From Paraphaeosphaeria minitans (Eukaryota > Ascomycota > Dothideomycetes > Pleosporales > Didymosphaeriaceae), in the NCBI GenBank assembly GCA_015832175.1, contig WJXW01000010.1, positions 1 to 64,000 on the forward strand: 64,000 bases of DNA, written 5' to 3'. Below the pieces are notes generated by a model. It made no database searches, was not told where the DNA came from, and worked only from the letters and a program-made list of their open reading frames with translations. Position numbers and translations under genes: made by a program. Of the stretch, positions 1 through 9,500 are shown in pieces. How positions within the stretch are numbered: position 1 is the stretch's first letter; every line of letters begins with the position of its first letter.

Positions 1-113
1 CCCTAACCCTAACCCTAACCCTAACCCTAACCCTAACCCTAACCCTAACCCTAACCCTAACCCTAACCCTAACCCTAACCCTAACCCTAACCCTAACCCT
101 AACCCTAACCCTA
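1..113. repeat. Telomere, CCCTAA repeats
   Basis: Eighteen perfect CCCTAA units (1-108) plus a partial CCCTA end at 113, where unique sequence begins. Orientation (C-rich strand 5'->3' from base 1) is that of a true left chromosome end. TTAGGG-type repeats are the norm in filamentous ascomycetes. Confidence 0.98.
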
Positions 114-1473
114 CGCACCAGCGGTTCTTCCCATCCCGACGGGCCCACCCACCCCACCTCTCCCTTGCACTCACGAACGGGTTTCCTATCCTACCTCTCC
201 TATACACTTATAAACGGGTTTCCTATTCTACCTCAAGATTTTTCCCTACTTTAACTCCCTTTAACTTATATTAGTATACTCCTTATCTAGTTATAATATT
301 ATATCTCTTTTCTAAAAAAGTCCTAACTTTTCTCTACTATATAAAGTTTTATAATAAGAAGCTTATTCTTCTCTCCTTACTAAGTTTGTTTTATAGTATA
401 ACTAATAACTTTAAACAACATTTAATAAGTCCATCCTATATTACTCTACATAACTTTATTTTACTTTATATAGCTTTATACCACTTTATATAACATTTAA
501 TAACTTCACCTTACATCCCTTTATAGAAAGTTATGTTACTTTATATCACTTTATACAACTTAACACTACTTTATAAACCTTTATAAAATATTTAATAACT
601 GTACCTTATACTATTTTATAGAAAGTTATATAGTATTATATAGCTTTATATTACTTTATTACAATTTATATCACTTTATATAACTTTATTAAATATCTAA
701 TAACTTTACCATATATCACTTTATATAGCTTTATAGTAATTTATATCACTTTATATAACTTAATACAACCTTATATAACTTTACTTTATATTACTTTATA
801 TACCTTTATATTACTTTATAATAATTTATATCCCTTTATATAACTTAATACAACCTTATATAACTTTATAAAATATTTAATAACTTTACTACATATTACT
901 TTATATAGCTTTATGTCCCTTTATAATAATTTATATCCTTTTATATAACTTAACACGACCTTATATACCTGTATAGAATAGTTAATAACTTTACCTTATA
1001 TTACTTTTTAAAAAGTTATATTACTTTATATTTTCTATAACTTTAGAAATATATATTTTCCCTTTAATAAAAAATAACCCTTTAGTTTTTTTTTCTTAAT
1101 TTTATAATAACTAGAAATTATTTATTATCTACTACATAGTTTAGTAATTTAGTTTTATTATTTATAAGTCCTACTTCTACTTATAAATACTACTACTTTA
1201 ATAATTTCTTTTATATTCTCTTTTTAATAGAAATATAAATTATTAATATAAAATTAAATTTAGTTTCACTCTAGTAGTTATATAATACTATTAGTATAAA
1301 CTATTTAAAGTAAAACTTATGATTACTAAATAAGTAAAAATTATTATAAGTATATAAAAAAGTATACTACTATTTAATAACTAGTGGTAAAGTTTATAAA
1401 AAAGTAGAAATATAGTTTAATTATAATTTTATTAAATTCTAATAAGTTATAAGATAGTATCAATACTAGTACT
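114..1473. other. Gene-free AT-rich subtelomere
   Basis: No gene is visible. The first ~120 bases are C-rich with a doubled phrase (ACGGGTTTCCTAT near 178 and 212); the rest is extremely AT-rich. 395-1020 is the degenerate repeat listed separately; 1021-1473 is low-complexity AT sequence running up to the first helicase unit. Confidence 0.8.
395..1020. repeat. Degenerate AT-rich subtelomeric minisatellite
   Basis: Short phrases recur many times: CTTTATATAACTT, TTACTTTATATAGCTTTATA, and AATATTTAATAACTTTACC. The last recurs near 420, 490, 590, 695, 870 and 975, giving a higher-order spacing mostly of about 70-110 bases (one gap near 180). Units vary by single bases and length, so this is an old array. 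Function unknown. Confidence 0.7.
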
Positions 1474-1685
1474 TAGGTTTTTAGAAATTTACTTATTTTA
1501 TACAATTCCTAAACTCTTCTAGAAGACTCTAGTTTCTATTTTTTCTATAATTTCTAAAACTTACATCCTATTATACTAATATATAGTAAAGTAAAATAAA
1601 ATCTATAATAGATAGGCTAACTCTACTATAATATGTACAAAGTGAGATTTTTTAAAAAATAGAAGTAAAGTACTATATTCTAGGC

Positions 1686-4600
1686 CTAATTCTTCTCTTT
1701 AAGTTTTATAATAACTCTTATAGCTACTACCATTGCATTACTAAGAAATTCGCCCCAGATACGTTCACAATGGCGCTGTCCAAGCCATACCTGGTACGCC
1801 TGGCACGAAACCTCGCACTCGCCCTGGAACCCGCACTGCCGAATGATCTCAAGCCCATCCGCAATCCCCGTTGCTGCCCTGGCCACAGGAATCACAATGT
1901 TCGGCCACTGGCACGAGTTCGCGACGTCCTGCCCTGTCGCGCACCACTTCTGGCTCACCCAGCACCTTCGACAGCTGTGGCAGTTCCCAGCGTCGCGCAC
2001 CCCTCGCCGGAACTCGTCCATGTCCCTCCCCATCATCATGGGCTGCGCCGTGCACAGCATCGTTCTGTGCTCTTGCCAGCCTGCCCGCCCCAGCACCCAG
2101 CATATCGCACACCCGGCCCGCAGCTCGTCCATGCTTGCCTCCACCTCTTGCCACTCACTCGCCGCGAGCGACTGGGCCTGCTGCCACTCGATCCGGCCCT
2201 CACCGCATCGATCGCACCCAGCCGAGTCCATGTCACTGCACACTACCCGCTGCCCATCCATGTACTCGCTCATCTTCCCGCGCCGGCAGCCTTCGCTCTC
2301 GATGAACATGCCCATCGCGCACACGTCCACCGACGCTCCACCCTCCCGGATTCGCCTCTCCACCTCACCTGGCTCGACGATGATGACCGAGTCCGCCACC
2401 TCGCCGCTACGCCCCGCACGCCCACTCTCCTGGCAGTAGTCGATCATGCTCCATGGCATGCCTACGTGCAAGACGAACACGATGCTGGGAAAGTTAACCC
2501 CAGTACCGAGCGCTGATGTTGCCACGATGAGCCCGCCTTCGTCCAGCCAGCTGGCGAGGATCTCGGTTCGATCCAACTCGCCAGCGTGGTAGTGCTTGCA
2601 GCCCAGCGCCCCTGCCAGCATTTCGCATGCAGTCCTGCTGTGGCAGTAGATGACGCCTTTCTGGCCACCCCGCAGCTGTTCCTGCCGCCGTCGACACATG
2701 GCCAGTGCTGCCTCCATGGCCTTACCTCGCCCACACCACGACACGTAATACCGGATGTTGGGCCGCACCGTGCTGGCCCGGATGTAGGTGGCAGCTTGAA
2801 TCAACATGCTTCTACCCAACACCCCCTCCAGCACGGGCGGTAGCGTCGCCGTCAGCAGTACGATCGGGCATGCAAGCACGCGCAGATTCCGCAGCTTCGC
2901 CAGCTTCGGCCGCCAATGGCTGGAGGTGATGATGAGATGGCACTCGTCAATCACCACCCGCTGCAGCTGCTTCTTATCCTTCAGCGAGCTGGCATACTTC
3001 AGGAACCCCGCGCCGCCGGCGACATCAGCACCAACCAGCATGACGGAGGCCGGGTTCGTCTCGTGGTTAACCCATTCCACGCAGTCGATACCGCGCGCGC
3101 GGATACGCGTTGCCAGGTCCTCGATCAGCGCGCGGAACGGCACCACAACCACGGTCACGCCAGCATGGTCGAGGCAGGCCGGCACCATGAACAGCAGACT
3201 CTTGCCTCCACCTGTGGGGAGCACGACCACCAGCGGTGTCTGACCGTTCACCATAGCGAACATGGCCTGTTCCTGCTCGTCCGACTTGAACGATGCAGTA
3301 GCCTGGCCAAGTGCCTGCTGCATCGCTCTAGACATCGCACTCGCAGTGACACCCCCTGGTTTGGTTTTCTTCTGCGGCACGACCACGGCGAGATCATCTC
3401 TCCCTTTGTCTTGACCGTCTCCTTCTTCTTCCCATCGCCGCTTCCTGGCTGCACTGGGTCGTACCTCGTGCCCATCCACACCTAGAAACTCGTGCCAGCG
3501 CCGACTGAGCGGCCGGAAGGTCTCGATCGAACGCATGCTGAGATGCTTCACAATATCGATGGGCACGCTGTAGTTGGCCAGGCCGATCTTGGTCGTCCGC
3601 GCGCTCTGCAGCTCCAACGGGCTCTCACCGTCCTCGTCGACCTCGGGCTCTTCAATCTCACCCACCTCGTCTTGGTAACCCCGCCCAAACACATCCCCAA
3701 CCACCTCCCGCCCAATCCCCACCGCCGTGTGTCGGTAGTCGAGCGTGTTCAGCGCCACCCCCAGGTGCTTGCCCGTCTCGCGCTTCAGCACCCGCGTCAG
3801 GTGATCCGTGTGCCACGGACCCTGCTCGTTGGCCCACAGGTAGTCGGTGAAGCTGCCGCCCAGCACCTCCACGGTCAGGTACTCTTCGAACGGCTGCACG
3901 TACGCCAGGTACACAACGAGCACCTGCGAGAGCCGCGAGGGCAGGAACCTTGGGATGACCTTGGGCTTGTCGAACTGCGACTGCGACTTGTAGTAACGGA
4001 CCACCGTCATGATCTGTCCGTCCATCACGAAGAGGTTGCGGTCCTGCAGTGCTCCGTTGCGGAACCGCATCGACGTGATCTCGGTGCCCCGACCTGGCAT
4101 TCCCTCGTCAATGTGGAGATTGGCAAGCTCCAGCTCCTTGAAGCGCTTGACACTGCGCAGGTACAGCTTCACGCGTGCAACGTTCCAAGTCCCATCTCCG
4201 GAGCGGAGCTTCCGACCCTGCTCGTCCTGCATCATCCGTTCGAGCATCCATCGCAAGCCATTCTCCAGGCCGTTGTTCCCGTGCGTGACAAAGGACATGC
4301 CGCGTCGTGTGCACGCGACATCGTCCTGAATCAGGTCGAGCCGGATCGGGAAACGCTGACCGGGACTGCGGACCCAGAGCAGCTCACCCCAGAGCAGGTC
4401 CTCCAGCTCGGTCAACAGTTCTTGGGCCATCAGCTGGAAATGGTGTATAACGATGGGTCTACCGTTGAGGTAGAAGATCTTCTTATCCTCTGACCAGAAG
4501 GCGTTGCCCGCGTTGCCGGTATTCATGCCGATGAACTTGCCATAGGCCAGCAGACTAAGCAGCTGGCTCGTCGGGCTGAAGGACCCGTCCGCTAGGAAGC

Positions 4601-6107
4601 GCTTTCTCAGGTCAAGATAGTGGTCACGTTCCACCAAGCCCTGCTGTTCCCGTTGCGCGGGCGGAAGTAGGTGTTCGACACTGATCACCCGAACGCAGTA
4701 CACCATCCCAGCCACTAGATACGAATAGTTCTTCGCGGTGCGCAGTCGACGTGTCTCTGAATCGAACCCAAGCACAGCAGCAAAGTGAACGAGCCCGCTC
4801 TCAAACGGACTGCGGATGTAGGTCGTCATGATGAACGTACTAAGCATCCGGCGCACTAGGACGATGTGGCCGGCTTCGTCGTTGCTGTCCAGGGCCTCCC
4901 AGAGCATGGTGGCCAGCAGCTTTTGGTCCTCTTTCCATGGGAACATCTCCCGCGCGTCCTTCATGGGATCAACTTTGACTCGGCGACCTGTGTGGGCCTC
5001 GGGCGGGCTCTCATCACTGCAGTCGCTGCTGCTGCCGTCGCCGTCGCTGCTGTCGTCGGTGCTGCTGCCCTCGCTACTCTCCGTGTCCTCGCTCTCCTTG
5101 TCCGCTTCTTCGGCGGCGACGATACGTAGGACATAGCACACGAACATCACAATGTACCCAGCATAGCGCGCCTGGCTCTCTGGGTTCTGCAGTCGGGCTA
5201 TCGGCTGCTGGTGGATCTCGTTGGCCTGCGCACTCTTCACCCATCGTCGGGTCTCACGTGGTAGCGAGGACAGCCCTCGGACGCTCTGCTCCACCAGCTG
5301 CTCCACAGCCCGCGCGGCCTTCTGCAGCTTGGGCTCGTCCCGGCGCGGCAGCCGGATCGCGTGGGCAAGGTGCACGCAGTTGCGGTTCGCAAAGTGCTCT
5401 GGCCACTCTGTAAACTTCCACCAGCCTGTCTTGTCTGTCTTTGCGACTTCTGCATCCATCACCTGCTCTTGCCGCTTCCTCTCCTCCTGCGTTCGCGCGT
5501 ACTCTGCCAGAATGTCTTCCACCTCTTCTTTATGCGCCCTAGCGTCTGCTCCGCTGTCCGCTACATCGGGGACGCAAACTACAAAGTACCGCTGCCGTCC
5601 TGAAGCGGGGAAGAAAGACTGCATCTTTACCTTCTGGTAGAGCGCATCTGATCCCGTCTTGAACGCTAACCCATGACTGTTGCAGTGTAGTCGTATCTGG
5701 CCCTTGTTTCGCGTAAGATAGCTGCATGCTGGCTGCTTGCATTGGAAGCCGTCCAACGGCGCTCCTAGGACCTGGATTGGCGGTCCGCCAGCGTCTGGTA
5801 GCGTAACGCTGCCCAGCCCTTGTCTTCTCAAAAGAGCGCAGCTTTCAATGAATTTCCTCCGTTCGTTAACTGGTACACTATGCTTTTGACGGAGATGTAC
5901 ATCGAGATTTTCTATGCCGGCTTTGTGCTCGCTGCAGCAAAGCACGCCGTACTCCTTAACAAAATGAATATACTTTTGTATATTAGCTTGCGCTAAGTTT
6001 TCTCCTGCTAGTTGCTGTTGCTGCTGAGAGTTCTGTTGATGTGGTGATGTTAGTACTCTGTTAGCTGGGCTTGACGCGGAAGCTCGAGCGTCCCAGCAGA
6101 ACTCCAT
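1686..6107 (-). CDS. Subtelomeric RecQ-like helicase with recombinase-like domain, copy 1
   Basis: Intronless 1,473-aa protein. Seen in order: Cys/His pairs at ~55-80 and ~122-145 (zinc-finger-like); an acidic Ser/Asp/Glu stretch ~333-371; a region ~620-850 that I read as tyrosine-recombinase-like, with GRGTEI (Arg673), a Lys-rich hairpin, LDYRHTA (Arg792) and LANYS (Tyr846). The helicase core has PTGGGKS (Lys969), DECH (1054-1057), LTATLPP and QESGRAGR (1226-1233), then a RecQ-type zinc region starting CRRGKMSEY (Cys1274) with CDRCGE. Known family: telomere-linked RecQ helicases, an ATP-driven 3'-5' DNA-unwinding family found beside fungal telomeres, with an unclear role in telomere maintenance. 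The recombinase call is inference; the two expected active-site His positions are not clearly matched. Start is the first ATG (6107). The gene is transcribed toward the telomere. Confidence 0.9.
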   Translation of the reverse strand: MEFCWDARASASSPANRVLTSPHQQNSQQQQQLAGENLAQANIQKYIHFVKEYGVLCCSEHKAGIENLDVHLRQKHSVPVNERRKFIESCALLRRQGLGSVTLPDAGGPPIQVLGAPLDGFQCKQPACSYLTRNKGQIRLHCNSHGLAFKTGSDALYQKVKMQSFFPASGRQRYFVVCVPDVADSGADARAHKEEVEDILAEYARTQEERKRQEQVMDAEVAKTDKTGWWKFTEWPEHFANRNCVHLAHAIRLPRRDEPKLQKAARAVEQLVEQSVRGLSSLPRETRRWVKSAQANEIHQQPIARLQNPESQARYAGYIVMFVCYVLRIVAAEEADKESEDTESSEGSSTDDSSDGDGSSSDCSDESPPEAHTGRRVKVDPMKDAREMFPWKEDQKLLATMLWEALDSNDEAGHIVLVRRMLSTFIMTTYIRSPFESGLVHFAAVLGFDSETRRLRTAKNYSYLVAGMVYCVRVISVEHLLPPAQREQQGLVERDHYLDLRKRFLADGSFSPTSQLLSLLAYGKFIGMNTGNAGNAFWSEDKKIFYLNGRPIVIHHFQLMAQELLTELEDLLWGELLWVRSPGQRFPIRLDLIQDDVACTRRGMSFVTHGNNGLENGLRWMLERMMQDEQGRKLRSGDGTWNVARVKLYLRSVKRFKELELANLHIDEGMPGRGTEITSMRFRNGALQDRNLFVMDGQIMTVVRYYKSQSQFDKPKVIPRFLPSRLSQVLVVYLAYVQPFEEYLTVEVLGGSFTDYLWANEQGPWHTDHLTRVLKRETGKHLGVALNTLDYRHTAVGIGREVVGDVFGRGYQDEVGEIEEPEVDEDGESPLELQSARTTKIGLANYSVPIDIVKHLSMRSIETFRPLSRRWHEFLGVDGHEVRPSAARKRRWEEEGDGQDKGRDDLAVVVPQKKTKPGGVTASAMSRAMQQALGQATASFKSDEQEQAMFAMVNGQTPLVVVLPTGGGKSLLFMVPACLDHAGVTVVVVPFRALIEDLATRIRARGIDCVEWVNHETNPASVMLVGADVAGGAGFLKYASSLKDKKQLQRVVIDECHLIITSSHWRPKLAKLRNLRVLACPIVLLTATLPPVLEGVLGRSMLIQAATYIRASTVRPNIRYYVSWCGRGKAMEAALAMCRRRQEQLRGGQKGVIYCHSRTACEMLAGALGCKHYHAGELDRTEILASWLDEGGLIVATSALGTGVNFPSIVFVLHVGMPWSMIDYCQESGRAGRSGEVADSVIIVEPGEVERRIREGGASVDVCAMGMFIESEGCRRGKMSEYMDGQRVVCSDMDSAGCDRCGEGRIEWQQAQSLAASEWQEVEASMDELRAGCAICWVLGRAGWQEHRTMLCTAQPMMMGRDMDEFRRGVRDAGNCHSCRRCWVSQKWCATGQDVANSCQWPNIVIPVARAATGIADGLEIIRQCGFQGECEVSCQAYQVWLGQRHCERIWGEFLSNAMVVAIRVIIKLKEKN

Positions 6108-6370
6108 CGCGAATTAGTAGTAAAAAGTAATGGCTAAACCCTGCGCCACCACCATCCTATTTTGTGAATAAGAGATGGTAGATTAGTATAAGAGGTTACG
6201 TTGAGATGAATTAGAATGAGAAAGAAATAGAAATAGCTGGGGAATAGGATTGTTTCTGCCCCTAGTCTAACGCGTTTCTGGTATCAAATCCTACCTAATT
6301 CGTTAACTCTAACCCTAACGCTAAGCCAATCTTAGCGCGTCTGTGACCACCGACGCCTCTTCCTCTTGGA
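6108..6370 (-). promoter_or_regulatory. Upstream region of helicase copy 1
   Basis: About 260 bases between the helicase ATG and the end of the unit. It contains a telomere-like phrase (AACTCTAACCCTAACGCTAAG, 6305-6325) and, just outside the coding region, GAAATAGAAATAGC-type A-rich runs. No TATA box is clear. Copy 2 has the same sequence at 11005-11267. Confidence 0.4.
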
Positions 6371-6582
6371 TAGGTTTTTAGAAATTTACTTATTTTATAC
6401 AATTCCTAAACTCTTCTAGAAGACTCTAGTTTCTATTTTTTCTATAATTTCTAAAACTTACATCCTATTATACTAATATATAGTAAAGTAAAATAAAATC
6501 TATAATAGATAGGCTAACTCTACTATAATATGTACAAAGTGAGATTTTTTAAAAAATAGAAGTAAAGTACTATATTCTAGGC

Positions 6583-9500
6583 CTAATTCTTCTCTTTAAG
6601 TTTTATAATAACTCTTATAGCTACTACCATTGCATTACTAAGAAATTCGCCCCAGATACGTTCACAATGGCGCTGTCCAAGCCATACCTGGTACGCCTGG
6701 CACGAAACCTCGCACTCGCCCTGGAACCCGCACTGCCGAATGATCTCAAGCCCATCCGCAATCCCCGTTGCTGCCCTGGCCACAGGAATCACAATGTTCG
6801 GCCACTGGCACGAGTTCGCGACGTCCTGCCCTGTCGCGCACCACTTCTGGCTCACCCAGCACCTTCGACAGCTGTGGCAGTTCCCAGCGTCGCGCACCCC
6901 TCGCCGGAACTCGTCCATGTCCCTCCCCATCATCATGGGCTGCGCCGTGCACAGCATCGTTCTGTGCTCTTGCCAGCCTGCCCGCCCCAGCACCCAGCAT
7001 ATCGCACACCCGGCCCGCAGCTCGTCCATGCTTGCCTCCACCTCTTGCCACTCACTCGCCGCGAGCGACTGGGCCTGCTGCCACTCGATCCGGCCCTCAC
7101 CGCATCGATCGCACCCAGCCGAGTCCATGTCACTGCACACTACCCGCTGCCCATCCATGTACTCGCTCATCTTCCCGCGCCGGCAGCCTTCGCTCTCGAT
7201 GAACATGCCCATCGCGCACACGTCCACCGACGCTCCACCCTCCCGGATTCGCCTCTCCACCTCACCTGGCTCGACGATGATGACCGAGTCCGCCACCTCG
7301 CCGCTACGCCCCGCACGCCCACTCTCCTGGCAGTAGTCGATCATGCTCCATGGCATGCCTACGTGCAAGACGAACACGATGCTGGGAAAGTTAACCCCAG
7401 TACCGAGCGCTGATGTTGCCACGATGAGCCCGCCTTCGTCCAGCCAGCTGGCGAGGATCTCGGTTCGATCCAACTCGCCAGCGTGGTAGTGCTTGCAGCC
7501 CAGCGCCCCTGCCAGCATTTCGCATGCAGTCCTGCTGTGGCAGTAGATGACGCCTTTCTGGCCACCCCGCAGCTGTTCCTGCCGCCGTCGACACATGGCC
7601 AGTGCTGCCTCCATGGCCTTACCTCGCCCACACCACGACACGTAATACCGGATGTTGGGCCGCACCGTGCTGGCCCGGATGTAGGTGGCAGCTTGAATCA
7701 ACATGCTTCTACCCAACACCCCCTCCAGCACGGGCGGTAGCGTCGCCGTCAGCAGTACGATCGGGCATGCAAGCACGCGCAGATTCCGCAGCTTCGCCAG
7801 CTTCGGCCGCCAATGGCTGGAGGTGATGATGAGATGGCACTCGTCAATCACCACCCGCTGCAGCTGCTTCTTATCCTTCAGCGAGCTGGCATACTTCAGG
7901 AACCCCGCGCCGCCGGCGACATCAGCACCAACCAGCATGACGGAGGCCGGGTTCGTCTCGTGGTTAACCCATTCCACGCAGTCGATACCGCGCGCGCGGA
8001 TACGCGTTGCCAGGTCCTCGATCAGCGCGCGGAACGGCACCACAACCACGGTCACGCCAGCATGGTCGAGGCAGGCCGGCACCATGAACAGCAGACTCTT
8101 GCCTCCACCTGTGGGGAGCACGACCACCAGCGGTGTCTGACCGTTCACCATAGCGAACATGGCCTGTTCCTGCTCGTCCGACTTGAACGATGCAGTAGCC
8201 TGGCCAAGTGCCTGCTGCATCGCTCTAGACATCGCACTCGCAGTGACACCCCCTGGTTTGGTTTTCTTCTGCGGCACGACCACGGCGAGATCATCTCTCC
8301 CTTTGTCTTGACCGTCTCCTTCTTCTTCCCATCGCCGCTTCCTGGCTGCACTGGGTCGTACCTCGTGCCCATCCACACCTAGAAACTCGTGCCAGCGCCG
8401 ACTGAGCGGCCGGAAGGTCTCGATCGAACGCATGCTGAGATGCTTCACAATATCGATGGGCACGCTGTAGTTGGCCAGGCCGATCTTGGTCGTCCGCGCG
8501 CTCTGCAGCTCCAACGGGCTCTCACCGTCCTCGTCGACCTCGGGCTCTTCAATCTCACCCACCTCGTCTTGGTAACCCCGCCCAAACACATCCCCAACCA
8601 CCTCCCGCCCAATCCCCACCGCCGTGTGTCGGTAGTCGAGCGTGTTCAGCGCCACCCCCAGGTGCTTGCCCGTCTCGCGCTTCAGCACCCGCGTCAGGTG
8701 ATCCGTGTGCCACGGACCCTGCTCGTTGGCCCACAGGTAGTCGGTGAAGCTGCCGCCCAGCACCTCCACGGTCAGGTACTCTTCGAACGGCTGCACGTAC
8801 GCCAGGTACACAACGAGCACCTGCGAGAGCCGCGAGGGCAGGAACCTTGGGATGACCTTGGGCTTGTCGAACTGCGACTGCGACTTGTAGTAACGGACCA
8901 CCGTCATGATCTGTCCGTCCATCACGAAGAGGTTGCGGTCCTGCAGTGCTCCGTTGCGGAACCGCATCGACGTGATCTCGGTGCCCCGACCTGGCATTCC
9001 CTCGTCAATGTGGAGATTGGCAAGCTCCAGCTCCTTGAAGCGCTTGACACTGCGCAGGTACAGCTTCACGCGTGCAACGTTCCAAGTCCCATCTCCGGAG
9101 CGGAGCTTCCGACCCTGCTCGTCCTGCATCATCCGTTCGAGCATCCATCGCAAGCCATTCTCCAGGCCGTTGTTCCCGTGCGTGACAAAGGACATGCCGC
9201 GTCGTGTGCACGCGACATCGTCCTGAATCAGGTCGAGCCGGATCGGGAAACGCTGACCGGGACTGCGGACCCAGAGCAGCTCACCCCAGAGCAGGTCCTC
9301 CAGCTCGGTCAACAGTTCTTGGGCCATCAGCTGGAAATGGTGTATAACGATGGGTCTACCGTTGAGGTAGAAGATCTTCTTATCCTCTGACCAGAAGGCG
9401 TTGCCCGCGTTGCCGGTATTCATGCCGATGAACTTGCCATAGGCCAGCAGACTAAGCAGCTGGCTCGTCGGGCTGAAGGACCCGTCCGCTAGGAAGCGCT

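Larger units (their letters stand above)
1474..6370. repeat. Telomere-linked helicase unit, copy 1 (4,897 bp)
   Basis: The block from TAGGTTTTTAGAAATTT at 1474 to CTTGGA at 6370 recurs as a direct tandem copy at 6371-11267, offset exactly 4,897. Homology begins at TAGGT in both copies (the preceding bases differ) and ends at CTCTTGG. It holds ~210 bases of AT-rich 3' flank, the helicase gene, and ~260 bases upstream of its ATG. The body is GC-rich with none of the RIP decay seen in neighbouring repeats. Confidence 0.93.

Noticed and set aside
3492..4493. Long plus-strand open frames inside both helicase genes (333, 248, 198 codons and others)
   Set aside because: They lie opposite the 1,473-aa helicase frame in GC-rich DNA, are copied identically in both units and show no domains; they are shadows.
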